A stretch of DNA of 64,000 nucleotides from Rallus limicola (GCA_022605955.1 JAKCOZ010000008.1:7442001-7506000); one strand, 5' to 3'. Shown: positions 47,933 to 59,847, numbered from the stretch's first letter. Notes: generated by a model not told the origin, from the letters alone. Made by a program: numbers and translations.

Positions 47933-50900
47933 GTAAAAGGGGGAGAGATGTTGCATGCTCGTTTACTCTTGTCCTTTCCTGTAACAGCTGTGGTCCCCTG
48001 TTACTTTAGCGTCTGCAGCAGATCAGGAAAAAGGACTGTCTGCCATAACGTGCTGCACCTTGGCTGATAGATCAGTCATAGCGCTAAGGAAAATCCTTTT
48101 TTTTCCAGAGGGAGCTCCCTATTTGTAGGTGTTCTCTAAATTTCTTGAGGACACAAATTCTTTTCCCAGGTCCCTTCTGTCAGCATTGCTCAGTGTTAAG
48201 TCAACTGCTTAGAGAAGGGTCACAACATATCCAGGGAAAGAGATTAAAATATACACAGAGAGGTTGCCCTTTTCTAGCCCTCACCCTTGCAGCTCAGCCT
48301 AAGCAGGTACCCGGTATCCCATCACTGCCATGCAAATGCATTAACTTGCCTCAAATTTTAAAGCAGAGGGACCCACCAAATGTTGGTGGCTTCAGCATTC
48401 AGTATCAGTTTGTTCTGATTAATACGAATACTGGAGATGTAGGGAGAGAAAACCCTTGAAATAAAGACAGTCATAAAGAGGGAATCCCAAGAGATGTTTC
48501 AAAAATAGATGCTGCCATTTTTATTAGCAAAGCACAGAAGCAAAGGAGGGGGAGAAATAACTTTAGAAAAATCACTCAGCTCAAATTTGCTAAGAGACTC
48601 CTAAGCTTAAATTACACAGCAGAGTTTAAGATATTTGGAAACCTTACATGGCAGCACAGATCCTCTTTCCCACACTAATGGCTGTCTCTGTCTGTCTGTC
48701 AGCTCAGAGTTCAATCACGTATTCACAATAAAGTATGGGTCAAGTCCTAGAATGTCTGTGTCTTATAGTCTTATTCTTGGCTGACAAGTGCTACATCTAA
48801 ATCAGTGTATGGCATTAAGTTATAGCCTGAAAGCAGGCTGAAGAGGTAAGACCAGTTCAGATGATGAATGCTTCTTGTCCTCCCCCTACCCAGCCCTCAA
48901 CCTCACTCAGGCCATCGTTGCTCAAACACACAACTTCCAGCATCACTTACCAAATTGTAATTCTAGAGAGTGAAAGCATGGCTCAATAGCAATACTGCAT
49001 GGGACTGGTTTAGGCAAGTTTCTATCATCTGGCTTGAGTCAAAAGATTACACACCAGTAATAGAAATTTATTCTGAGAGAGATATCCTGGCATAATAAGA
49101 CCATCTTGCTTCATGTAATTATAATTCATGCATCCAGAGACAGCTGTCCATCAGATATGTTGTATTAGCTGGCTTTGATTTCTATAATGAGTTTTATTAG
49201 TATATTTATGAGGAAGAACAGCAGCATATAAAGAAGTTATGAATAAGTTATTATGTGTGCAGAACCAACATTTGGGATCTTCTAAGTCACACAGAGAAGC
49301 CAAAGTCTGAACAGACACAGAGACTGAAATACTCCCCAAAATATGATTCACACAGACCTGTTTCACTAACACACAGTGTCAGGACAGGACTACCCATCAC
49401 TTCATTTCACAGCCGTGAAATCACTCGATTTATGTAAAAAACAAATCTAAATGGTGTCTGGGGAAAAAAAAAAAACAAGAACAAAACAGTGAACAAGAAA
49501 GTTAAGGTTTAATTTATCTTTGATATTAGATCGATGTGGTATAAAAGGATCCTTCTTCAAATACAAGAACTGGTACTGTTTGTCCTTGTTTCCCACATGC
49601 GAGTGCATTCAGGCTGTGCTGGATGAGATACATTCAATTTAGAGTTTCAAGAGAGGATGGTTGATTCTTCAGGCAAAAATAAGGGAGAGTGATGGAAATA
49701 TGAAGCCAAAGTAAAGTGAAAGCAGCTACAACTGCTTGTGAAGACAAAGAGAAAACAACAGATAGAGATGCAGCTGAATGACAGAGAGCAAAGTAAAAAG
49801 GGACAAGCATTAAGCCTCAACCGTTCTGGAGGTACCACTAGAGACAATATTTTATAAGCCAAATACATAAATGTAAAAATCATTACAAAGTCTATTAAAT
49901 AGTTAACTAAAGTTAGTGGTTTTGAAGTCTGAAGCGAGACAGCTGATTCTGAAAATGTCTCTCTCTTAACAGGACAGCCTCAGGATGATACCCACTGCCA
50001 TTGGTAACCCTACCTGCTTCTCCTCAAAGGTCTCAAAGAGCTTCCTTCTGTCAAGCTAAATCTTACCCTGTCCCCCAGGTCTTCAAGCCGTGCCCAGACC
50101 ATCCATGTCATGCTGGTGGATTGGGAGACTTCAGACAACTGAAGGTGGGTCCTGCAAGATCTGGAGGATAATTAACTCCCATGCGAACATTTCTAGTAAA
50201 TAATGTCCTGTTGCCCAACGGTACCTCATTAATGCGTGACCAAATACTTCAAGTTTCCTCAGCTACAAGCCAAAAGACCAGATCTTTTGTGTAGCTGAAG
50301 TCCAGACCATGCACCACCATCCTTCAGGTTTTCCAGCTGTATCGCAAACAGCCAGGGCCGCACTTCCTGCATGAAATTTTAACAGGCAGACCAGCACATC
50401 ACACATTCTTTACAAAACATGTGTAATTAGGGGAGTGATCTTCATACAAAATGTCTGGTTCTAAGGGGACAAATAGGTGAGTAATTGAGGCAAGGTCTTA
50501 TTAGTGGCAGAGTCTGTACACAAGGGATCAAGATGCAGCATGCTTGTCATGACCTGGATACTCAAAAAGTCCGAAACCTCTTCACTGCATCCTAGATAGT
50601 CCCACCTAAGCAAGAAAAGAAGCAAAGCTGAGCTACAAAACAGCCTTTCCTGGATTTACTCTCACTGGCAAGTCCACTGACCACCTCTGGTACCTGTGTC
50701 CACATCATCATGCTTTGCTGCTGTTAGCTGTGGTCATAACTGAGGGTGGGGTGTCCAGTCTGATGTTTAGATCTCATAACAGACTTCTGCACACAAGAGC
50801 AGCTTAGTTTCACCACTCAAGTTCACCTATGGCCTAACTGTCAGATTAACCTGTCAGTATCAGTAGGAAACCAAGCAGTCAAAAGTGATCTAATTATTTT

Positions 50901-53048
50901 GCTACGACCTTCTCAAAAGTCTTCCTTAGAACTGAGAGTTTCCAAGGAGGCAAGAAAAGGTAGTTAGAAAGACTTTCACAGCTTCTTTGAAAGAGGAAGA
51001 GGAATTGCTGTCATCCAGGAATTGCTGTCCTGGATGACACTGGCACAGGGCTCAGATGGGATGTAGCCTCAGTGTCCCAAACACTGCTTGACCTCCAGCA
51101 AGATCCATGGTCTGAAACTGTAGTAAGGATTGCATTTGACCATCAAAAACTTGTTCTACCTCCAGAAAGAACATGAAACACCAGCCTGGTGCTAAATGAT
51201 CTTATCAGGGCAGTAATTGGAAAAAACCCACAGTAAGAAATGCTCAGCTGTCACCATGTGTGAAGAGCCTTGATTAGCCAGGTTGTTTACTGCTCACAAC
51301 CATTGAGCTATTCACGACTTTGCTGACACTATGGTGAAGGGCAGCCGTTCTTGGCCTCGTTCCTAAGCACAACGTATTGTTTCCAGAGCCCTTTATGCTA
51401 CCATCACTCCAATTAGGAGCTAGAGTGCCTTCACAAATGTTCTGTCCTCCCACTTTGTCAAACAGAGATGATCTGAATACCACAGAAACCTTTGAGAATG
51501 GGAAAAACACAGAAGAGAGCATTTAGGGATCATAATGGCAATGAGTGGCAAGAACAGATGATTATAGAACTTCATAAATTTTAATCAAAATATCAAAAGA
51601 GTCTACTGTCAGTGCAAAGATATCCTTCTCCTAATAGGAACTAAAGCAGTAGCTTTATAACATCCTTTGATGCCCTAGGATAGCAGGACCCCCAGAGGTG
51701 ACTGTTGTATCCCACAATAGTTCGTTAGTATTGAGATTCTTAATTCCCTTTATTGGATCTGAGTTTTGGCTTCTAAGATCTGACCCCTGAAGAGCCAGAA
51801 ACTTCAGAGGGCTTTTTTGCTATTACATTTCCTCACTTTGGGCATTTAACTCCACACATTTAGAAATAGCACGTGCCTTTGCCAGAGCAAAGGGAAAGGA
51901 ATAATAGTGTTATCTCTTAGCAAAATATTATTATCATCACTCAGGCAAAGACCTCTACCATCAAAACATCCTTCACATTGTTGTTCTCTTGTAACTGTGG
52001 GGGAAATATATCTATATTAGAGCTGAAAATTAAAGACAGGATGTTGGAGGTTATATCTTCTGCTTCTGGACATGAATATTAGTCAAAATGGAATTTTGCG
52101 ACTCATCTTCTTCTGGTCAGGACTCCTGAACAGATAAGCATTTCCCACAAGTAGATCTGAAGGGAGCATCCCTTTGGTTAGAAAAGATAAGTAACTCCAC
52201 TGTCTTATGCGTTAGATTAAAAAAATAATAAAAAGTAAATTAATGCTCTGACTACAGAGGGTTGTCACATACCCTATCTAGAAACAACTGTCAGTGAGAG
52301 CCCAGCCACTCAGTCCTTGCATGTTCTTTGCTTTTGCCTTGCATTTCTCACTCTACTGTCCCTACAGAAACTCACTGACTTGAAAAAAAAGTTGAAAAAG
52401 GTATTATTTTTGCCTTTCTCTTTTTCCCTCCATCCAAGTTTTCAGTCCCCAGACAATGAGGGAATGAGGGACGAGACTTACATGTCCCTTAAAACCAGGA
52501 CAAAGTTACACATTTGGAAGAGAAGATGGAAAAAGAAAGAGTTAATCAGGTTTATAACTGTTTCCAGAGAGCAATTATTCAGTCCCTAAAAATGCTGGTA
52601 GAAGAACAAAGTGGAAAATTAACGCGGTCCCAGCAGACAAATGATTAATATTTAGGAAAAGGCTATGGCAGGTTTTGATCCAAAAGAAAGGCAAAAGAGA
52701 ATTTTAACAAGATTGGCACTCAGGCTGTACAAACTCATTAGATTTGTGTTTCACCATCTCATAAAAAAAAAAGACAAACCCAAAAAACTCCAAGACAGAC
52801 ATTTTCCTATTCTCTACCCACTTCTTTTGAAGCCAGGGTTTTGTCTTTGCATTCACTCTACCAGCATTTGTGCTTGTGAAGAGGTGCACACCCAAATGAG
52901 TCTGAAGATACCAAAGCAGAAAGGCAACCCAGAGCAAGCGCCTGGCAGGTAACCGAGAACAAAACGTGCAGCTGATTAATGCTGCCAGAAAAGTGGGGGT
53001 TTTTTATAGCAAATGTTGTTTTTCTTTAATTTTCCTTTCCCTCTGCAG
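47933..53048. other. Ordinary non-coding DNA
   Basis: Five kilobases of mixed-composition sequence with no supported gene, recognisable transposon or exon pair. Minor features are an A_n run at 49466-49477, an inverted repeat at 51009-51039, and T/C-rich or A-rich patches at 52380-52430 and 52763-52775. Open frames stay below about 105 codons. Confidence 0.5.
51009..51039. other. Perfect 10-bp inverted repeat
   Basis: TGTCATCCAG at 51009-51018 and CTGGATGACA at 51030-51039 are exact reverse complements with an 11-base spacer. GGAATTGCTGTC also occurs twice in direct orientation here (51001 and 51018). The structure probably arose by local duplication with inversion. Confidence 0.85.
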
Positions 53049-53342
53049 CTTTCCTCAGAGCAATATCTGCGAATAATCCCCATTCTCCCCCTGATTGGGG
53101 TGCAGCTCCCTGCGTGCAGCTAATATTGGCACAGTGACATTTTAGCTGTTTTCGGTGGCCACGAGCAGGTGCAAAGCGTGACCCATGGGAGTGGTGCTGC
53201 CCACCCCTGCAAGGAGGACACAGAGGTGCCAGGGAGGGAGTCTGGCAGCATCCTTGCCTGCCTTCAGCCAGCGCCAATAGCTCCTGCCTGCACCTTGTAC
53301 ACCAGCTTTCATGTTTAATAAAGTTATGGCCTCTTGGCTTTC
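53049..53342 (+). other. Candidate 3'-terminal exon (acceptor plus poly(A) signal)
   Basis: The acceptor TTTTCCTTTCCCTCTGCAG ends at 53048. The following 270 bases are GC-richer than the surroundings and end with a canonical AATAAA at 53317-53322, followed by a T/G-rich stretch. Only short frames occur, so a non-coding last exon is more likely than a coding one. An opposite-strand frame of 83 codons (53026-53277) overlaps and is probably a shadow of the composition. Confidence 0.28.
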
Positions 53343-53553
53343 ACCATAACACAGTTTCCAGGTTTATTTCCCAAGGGTTCATAGCAACGGTAACACACAG
53401 TAGTTATAATGTGTCATAAAATAAATATTAGCAAAAGCACACATGAAACTCCATGGGCTTGGAATTTGCTTGGCATCACACATCTCCAAAAGCAAAAGTT
53501 GTCTGCTGATGGAGGAGGTTTGTTTGTTTGCCTTAGTTTTGGGTTTGCCTCAG

Positions 53554-53589
53554 TCGGCTGGGCTTGCTCCACTGTCACAGCTAATAAAG
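53554..53589 (+). other. Strong donor-like site with possible micro-exon
   Basis: TAAAG|GTAAGTACT at 53590 is a near-perfect 5' splice site. The nearest acceptor, after TTTTGGGTTTGCCTCAG, ends at 53553, giving only 36 nt. A longer first exon beginning upstream is also possible. Confidence 0.22.
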
Positions 53590-54199
53590 GTAAGTACTGG
53601 TACAGCGCTACCTAATCACATTGCTCTTGAAATTAAGTCTGTCAGCACTTGGGCCATAAACCCATAGTGCAAGAGCTTAATAACCCCGCTGCAAACAAAC
53701 CAAAATTACTTCTGGGCTTAAACCTGGTGTGCAAGACTGCTGCCTATGGGGCCATGTTTTATTTGGTGCAGAGAATATAAAAGACCATGCCCCAAACAGT
53801 TAAACAGATGGAATACACGAGCAGAATCACAGTGTATGTGACACTGGCACTCATGCACACACACGTGTAAGTAGCATCATGTGATATGTTTTACATCCCT
53901 GCCTATACAGCTTGCATCAGGACAAAGCAAATTCATCAGGAGCCTCTGACTCCCTCTCATCAGTTTGCTCGGTTTTTAGACTAATCTCAGTCACTACCTC
54001 TTTTTTGAGTGCTTCTTCTTTTTTTTTTCCCCAAGAATAATAAATTTACACTCCCCCACCACAAACTCCACTGGCCTAAAGATGAGGAATCCACTGTAAA
54101 ACTCCATCCTAGAGCAGTAGCAGTTGTCTTATGTACCAAAACGTCCCGTCTATGAAGTTGAGTCTTAACAATGTCTTGCAGGAAAGCCCCATGGCAGAG
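53590..54199. other. Non-coding DNA
   Basis: No gene, exon pair or repeat is supported. A T-rich run lies at 54018-54029. The rest is ordinary AT-rich sequence leading into the MIR-like SINE. Confidence 0.5.
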
Positions 54200-54375
54200 C
54201 CTTTCTCTGCCACAGACTTATTGTACAACTTTGGGCAAATCATTTAGCTCTCTGTGGCTCATCTACACCTCTGAAAAATGGGAATAATTAAACTGCCCTA
54301 CTTTATTATGCAACCATAATGATAAATAGCCTACAAAATACTCTGAAATGTCTGTGGTGAAGACTACCTGCTGGA
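54200..54375 (+). mobile_element. Ancient MIR-like / CORE-SINE copy
   Basis: GCAGAGCCTTTCTCTGCCAC, CAACTTTGGGCAAATCATTT, AGCTCTCTGTGGCTCATC and CTGAAAAATGGGAATAAT follow the conserved MIR order (CTCTGCCAC, CTTGGGCAAGTCACTTAACC, CTCTGTGCCTCAG, CTGTAAAATGGGGATAAT). The tail ATACTCTGAAATGTCTGTGG resembles the 3' end seen in sauropsid copies (CTTTGAGATCTACTGATG). This is the best-preserved SINE in the window. It is inactive and strongly diverged. Confidence 0.8.
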
Positions 54376-54671
54376 CAGAGAGAAGCAGAGCTAGAAAGGA
54401 AAGCCTTGATACCATACTAAAACCATGGCACTTTAAAGTCTAGAACTGCTGTTCTAAACCAGTTTTAAAGTTTAATTTCTTTAAGAGACATTAATAAAAT
54501 AGATTCTTCTATAAAATCACCATACTTTTTTTTTTTTCCTGTTTAAGAATAGCAGAGACTGTGTGTGCTGTGTGTGGCATGACACAAAGCTTTTCCATCA
54601 GAGTTTGGGGCAGCCATGCTGGAGCTGATGGGGATTATGTGATGGATCTGAACAGTAACGGTGGAGCTGTT
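54376..54671. other. Non-coding DNA
   Basis: No feature apart from a T-run at 54525-54538. Nothing coding is seen. Confidence 0.5.
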
Positions 54672-55079
54672 TTATTCTGTCAGGTCAAAGTTACCCTTCC
54701 TTAGAACCCACACTCCTGACTCAGATACCAAGTCACATGAAATTGGCCCACCCTCACAAGGAGGGGCAGAAAATAACTGTTCATGGGGCTCATGGCACTC
54801 CAGCACCATGGTGTCCCCCTTCATCTTCATCCTCACCTCACTGGGAGGGCTCTTGTCCCTGAGAAGGAGGAGGGAGAAGCTGCATACAGTGGCTCTGGGG
54901 TGCAGACCTGGAAGGTCATCCTGCCACTTAGGATGGTGCAACAGGAGATGATCCCCGCATTGATGACCACGGCTGTGGGAGTGAAGCCATAGCTGCAGGA
55001 GAGACTGGGTAAATGGGTGCTGCCAGAGGCAGAGGATTTCTCTGTGGAAAGGGCAGGTCAAGTTGGGTAACGCTGACAT
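54672..55079 (-). other. 135-codon minus-strand open frame, unidentified
   Basis: The longest minus-strand frame in the window covers a GC-rich patch. The C-terminal half contains a charged stretch with spaced cysteines (KMKGDTMVLECHEPHEQLF, later GGPISCDLVSESG) that superficially recalls an immunoglobulin-type strand pattern. A second minus-strand frame over 54850-55010 is also open and hydrophobic. A plus-strand frame overlaps too. AATAAA on the minus strand overlaps the stop region. With no homology search, chance or an old pseudogene are both possible. Confidence 0.2.
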
Positions 55080-55660
55080 GGACAGAATGACATGGACAAA
55101 GGGAAGGAAAATGTCCAGTGAGGGATTAAAAAGAAATTAAATACAGCATCAACACATGGTGTAGTTATGCTCACAGGAGGGATGAGGGATGAGTTATCCT
55201 AGCAGTAGGCAGGAGCTGGGCCATTTTTTTGCCATCAAACCCTCCACCCCCTCAATTTCCCTTTGCTTTGCCTCCTTTCCTGCCAGGTCTCTACCTGAAT
55301 TCTGAGCCTCAGGAAAGCTGACAGCCTATATCTTCCCAGCGCTCTATACAAACTCTACCTCACTCCATCACCAGCTCACTCTGGTCCCCCACACAATAAG
55401 CAATAACACTGGGACCAACCGAAAAAGCCTTCTCACAGACCCCTGGCCCTGTTTTGGCCAGCGATGGCCGCAACAAAGCAGTGCAGTCAGATGGTGCCCG
55501 TGGATGGACACGCCTGTATTTGCCGTGCCGGCCGTGTACACGGCACCAGCTGGGAAAGCCTGGGGTGCCGGGGCAGGGTCTCCTGGGTGCTGGCTCCTAT
55601 GAGTCCTCCACCCATCAATCTTAGAGCAGTATGCCGTCATGGATAAATAGCAGCTGTTGC
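55080..55660. other. Non-coding DNA with a 12-bp palindrome
   Basis: CCGTGTACACGG at 55532-55543 is a perfect palindrome inside a CpG-rich run (TGCCGTGCCGGCCGTG). Opposing frames at 55368-55640 and 55464-55646 reflect local GC-richness. No gene is supported. Confidence 0.45.
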
Positions 55661-56130
55661 AGTAAGCTCATCGGATAACAGGCACATATATTAAAGTACC
55701 TTTAGCACACTTACTAAAACATATATTTAGCTAGGGAAAATAATCTTGCCCTGCCTATAAAAGTCAAAGTTTGCCTTTATAAATAACTCCACGAACCCTG
55801 CATGCATCTGAGGAAATGGCGATGGCGTGCACGCTCAGCCTCCTTCCCCGAAAAGATCTCTGAATAAAATATAAACACGCTGAAATATAAAGAACAGTTT
55901 GGTGAAGATAATGAAATCTAGTGAAGCCAGTAATTTACTCTGTAAATCATATAGCTACTTCTTCCTTGCAGTTGCCTGCCCTGATTTACATCATGAACCT
56001 TATTTCCAAGCTTCTCCCCGCTTTATTGCAAGCATGGGAGCACCGACTACGGCTTCTGCCTGTATTTGTGGCTGGTAAAAAACATTTATTTATACCTGCA
56101 AAATATCCCACTCTAAATATGTCATGTTAG
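55661..56130. promoter_or_regulatory. Candidate conserved non-coding element
   Basis: 55680-55920 is motif-dense and repeat-free (ACATATATTTAGCTAGGG, CCTATAAAAGTCAAAG, CCTTTATAAATAACTCC). 55972-56074 is bounded by an acceptor (CTACTTCTTCCTTGCAG) and a donor (GCTG|GTAAAA) with an open, hydrophobic frame. That could be a 103-nt exon, but the donor is weak and a CNE is the likelier reading. Confidence 0.33.
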
Positions 56131-57639
56131 CTCAACACACTTCTTTTTTCCAGCCTTCTCTCTGGTCTTCCTGAAAAGGGAGGGAAAAGCAGGCCTCCCA
56201 AAACGCCTGTTCTGCACCCATTCTTCTTTGCACGGCAGCTGGGAATGAGAGTGATTCCAGTGCTGTGCTGGTGCCAGCCACGAGGAGCTGCAGAGACAAT
56301 CTCTCCACGCTGCCTGGGGACCCTGTGTCACCCCCAGTGCCTCCCCATCTCCCCACTGACCCTCTCCAGTCTCCATCATCACACGTCCCTTTCCTATTTT
56401 ATTCACAGCATCGAAACTCTTCCCATTAGCATGCAAAGACTTCCAACTCTTGTGCTTTCCTATACCGCACAGAATATCTTAAGAAGGGGCTGGAAATAAT
56501 TGGGTGCTGTTGCCTCCATGCCGCCGCTGTGTACTCTTGAGCGTATGGAAATCTGAAGTAGTGCCGAACACTCAGGGGTGAGCAGCAAGCCCTGTGCCAC
56601 AGAGCTGCTGCACAGGGCTTAGCCCCAGCCTCATTTCTTATTCACGTCTCTCCTTTAAGTCTAACCACTCCGAGGTGAGGCTGTATCTCTATGAATTCAA
56701 GTGGATTTGCCTCCCCACGTACGCATGTACATGAGGCGGGCGTCTTTCGCTCCGCCTGGGTCTGTGCGGGAATAGAGACTGCAGGGAAAAAATTATACCT
56801 AGATGAGTCTTTATGATGTGTGTTCCTTCAGTATTAAGATCTCTTCAGGCTTTGTATACCCAGTAATATTGCTCTCGTTTTAAATTCTCCTAGTAATAAT
56901 TTTAAGAGAAAATTCTTTGTGACAACTGCTGTTGATTTAAAACTAATGTTTAGCCAGTAATGGGTAATTGTATTAGACTAAAAAAAAAGCTGCTGTAAAG
57001 TCGACCCCAGTCTGATTTTTAATTTACTGCATCATCAGCTACTTTTATGATACTATTTAATCTGCTGAAATAAAACTATTGCTCTATGAATATCTCTAGC
57101 ATTCAAGAAAGATTGTTTTTAGCCGTTCTGCTCTTGGGGCCGAGGAGGCTTTAATTATTAGATGAATAATTCCTCTGAATATATTTATTTACATTTGTTC
57201 TAATTGTCACAATACTCGGGGAAGTAAGGTGGTGTGTTGCGCTATGAACTCGCTTTTAACCCTTAAACAGGGAAAGGGAAAACACCCGTCGCTCCTTTGC
57301 ACCCACACTGAGCTCGTAAAAAGCATTCTGTGTTTCCATGGGAAGAAAAACTTGCCAAAACAATTTCCCTTTATTTTTTCCCCGTGAGGATCTGCACCTC
57401 GCTCAGCCGGGATGGCTGTGCTCACAGCCGCACGCAGCACTACGGGAACGACCAGCACTGCTCTTGCCAGGAGCTTGGTTAGCATTTCCAGGACCTTTTC
57501 CAAGTGCGTAGCAGCACGGGGACCTGATCCTGCTCTCTCCTCCCTGGAGCTGTTTTCCCGACGAATACAACCAGGGCGCAGCAGTAGGTTTGCCTCCTCT
57601 AGTGTTAAGATATCAGCCCCACTGGGCCTGTTTCAAACA
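56131..57639. other. Mixed GC-rich patch and CNE-like sequence
   Basis: 56150-56360 is GC-rich with opposing frames (104 codons minus, 84 codons plus), so probably not coding. 56560-57220 is AT-rich with CpGs and words such as GCATCATCAGCTAC and TTTAATTATTAGATGAATAA, typical of conserved non-coding DNA. 57230-57590 keeps CpGs and has opposing frames of about 100 codons. Confidence 0.35.
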
Positions 57640-57705
57640 CACACATCCCCCCCCAGCATCGATGGAAATACCCCCACTGAGTCAAGTGGGCTTTGGATGG
57701 GTCTC
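57640..57705. mobile_element. Probable remnant of the self-complementary MITE-like element
   Basis: CCCCCACTGAGTCAAGTGGG is a slightly altered copy of the element's palindromic core, followed by CTTTGGATGGGTC, resembling its GGATCAGGCCC end. The other end is not recognisable. Confidence 0.45.
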
Positions 57706-58719
57706 CACAGCTTCCGTGTGGGTATATTCATGCACTGAGATGAGGCTTGTGGTGTACATTTATATAAATCGTAAGAACCAATGTTACAAAGAGGTGTTTT
57801 TCTATTTTTCTTGCTTATTAAGTTCCTGCAGATATAACATGCACCAAGGTCAAGCAAAATAGCCTTCTGCCTCGATCTATGCCCAGCATCAGCGACCTTC
57901 TCAAAACAATACGCTACCAGATTAAATCAGCACCAAAAATATTGCGCTGCTTGTTTCAGATGAAAAAGAAATCTTCATTTAAAAAAAAAAAAACAAAACT
58001 ATCACAACAAATCATTTGCACATACATAGTAAAAAAAAAAAAAAAAAAAAGAAAAGAAAAATTTTGTTTGTTTGGTTTTGTGTTGTGGTAGGTTTTTTTT
58101 AATTTGCTACCCCTTTTAATAAACAGCAGGCTCTTGCAAAGATTACCTGGGAGATAAATGGGTCTGTTGGAAGAAAATAGTCTCAGGGTGTGACCAAATA
58201 CTTGTATCTCTGGCATGTGAGTTGCTGATTTTTAATGTTCCCCATACATTTACATTGTAGCTTTAGGTTTATTTTTCCCTGATAAATACTTGATTACTTG
58301 CCTGCGACAACAGGGGGGGGGAAGGCTGTTGTCTAATCTATTATAATACAATCAGGAAATGGCTACATGATAAAGTAAGGTAAAACAAATAATTCTTAAT
58401 GCTGTGCAACCACCTATTATTTTATCCAAACAACTTCTGTTTTTGTTATCTCCTTATGGTCGAATGCCTATTCCCTAGAAAGAGAGAAGAAGTCTCTTTT
58501 TACCTCAGTAATTAGCTTGTTTGAAAGCTCCCACAAATTCTTCCTATCATAAATTTTGCATTGCTCCATGCACAATAATGCACATAAAATTAAATAAACA
58601 ATTTAATTAATTTAATTAAAATTAAATATTAAACATATTGTGTATAAGAAGCCCATGTCTTTGATTTAATTGGGCAGGAGTACCCAAAGCAGTTTGGGTA
58701 ACAGTGAAAAATAATTAAA
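57706..58719. other. AT-rich DNA with homopolymers
   Basis: A run of 20 A lies at 58031-58050, a 9-G run at 58313-58321, and an A/T-only tract of TTAATTAATTTAATT type at about 58600-58633. The poly(A) run has no recognisable retrocopy upstream and no target duplication that I could find. No gene is supported. Confidence 0.5.
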
Positions 58720-59645
58720 AACAACAAGTACGGTAGCCTCTGGGTACGAAGAGTAGTTGGGAGCTTTCTCCTGAGAAAGGTTTATTTAATTAAAACTAAA
58801 CTAATCTTTGGAAAACACTTGATAAGCATTTCATAATACAAATCATAATCCAAAAATGAAGCTTATACTTCATCTACATGATACTGGAAAATAATATTAA
58901 ATAATTCAATTCTGCCATGAGCGACTTTCCCAGCATGGACAGAATAATTCAGCAGACAGCATGTTTACCACCTTTAAATTTTCTGTAACATTTAGTTCAT
59001 CTAGATAAATATTAGTAAATTATATGAAGGCATAATGGATCCATAAGCGATAAGGCTGAGAATTAATGCTTTATTTGGACTGTTTATTGCTTCTTGTAGA
59101 TATAATACCAGACAAGGAAAGCACAGCTAACTTATTTACAAGGCAAGCTGTGCCTGCATTGGCAGGTGAGACGTTTGGCTGCGTTCACGTTTTCTAACCT
59201 ATTTTTCGACACCTTTCATTCACAATAGAGGTTATTATTTCCAGGATCTCGTAGCACTGGCGGAGGAATAGATTATTTATAGGGTGGTGTCTCTATCATT
59301 ACTTCGTGTTGCCAAATGCTAGTATTTCTATACCGTCCGGTGATAATTTCAGCTCCCTGAAAAACTTGGATCCTGCCCAAGGTGGCAAACTATCCGCCTG
59401 GACATCAAACAGTCTGCCTTGCACAACCGCTCGCAAGCTGGATTGCAAATGCTGACAGGCTTTATAGGTCATTTCAAAAACAAATGCTTCATTTTAACAC
59501 CTTAGACTGCAGCAGCTACTACATCAAGCTGCTGATGCCAACTGGCTTTTTCAAAAGTGAACGTATCCAAGAGATCCTAATTGACACTTTCAGGCAAGTG
59601 CCCAGCATAACTGAATATTACTCAGGTTTCTGGAGAGCTGGTTTA
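58720..59645. promoter_or_regulatory. Candidate long conserved non-coding element
   Basis: About 900 bp of repeat-free sequence with many developmental-type motifs: TTTATTTAATTAAAAC, CACTTGATAAGCATTTC, TCATCTAGATAAATATTAG, GAGAATTAATGCTTTATTTG. CpGs are retained in otherwise AT-rich DNA (58921, 59047, 59169-59211, 59329-59340). The overlapping frame at 59382-59651 (89 codons) has no splice support. It is the longest and most convincing CNE-like block here. Conservation cannot be tested from one genome. Confidence 0.42.
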
Positions 59646-59698
59646 AAGTGACCATATAATTTAAGTGACCTTTGAATATAATTTAAAATGCTACTGTA

Positions 59699-59774
59699 GA
59701 GCCCTGTTCCTCTCCCACTGAATGGGCTCCATCAATGGGGAAACTCCCACTGATGTTAATGAGGGCGGGAGCGG
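59699..59774. mobile_element. Copy of ancient self-complementary MITE-like element
   Basis: CCCTGTTCCTCTCCCACTGA, CCATCAATGGGGAAACTCCC and ACTGATGTTAATGAGGGCGG follow the element's order (end, CCCACTGA core, GGAAACTCCCA, TGACTTCAATGGG). The copy starts 54 bp after the CNE-like block. Confidence 0.6.
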
Positions 59775-59847
59775 ACACTTCCACCACTGGCTCCCATTGA
59801 ATTATCCAGGTTGCTTTTTTTGTGGGAGCTTTTTATTTTGTCTTTCC

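Noticed and set aside
56671..56725. Possible further copy of the palindromic element (TCTATGAATTCAAGTGGATT)
   Set aside because: Only a short weak match to the core; no end or arm is recognisable.
58031..58050. A20 run considered as the tail of a processed pseudogene or SINE
   Set aside because: No recognisable retrocopied sequence precedes it and no target-site duplication was found.
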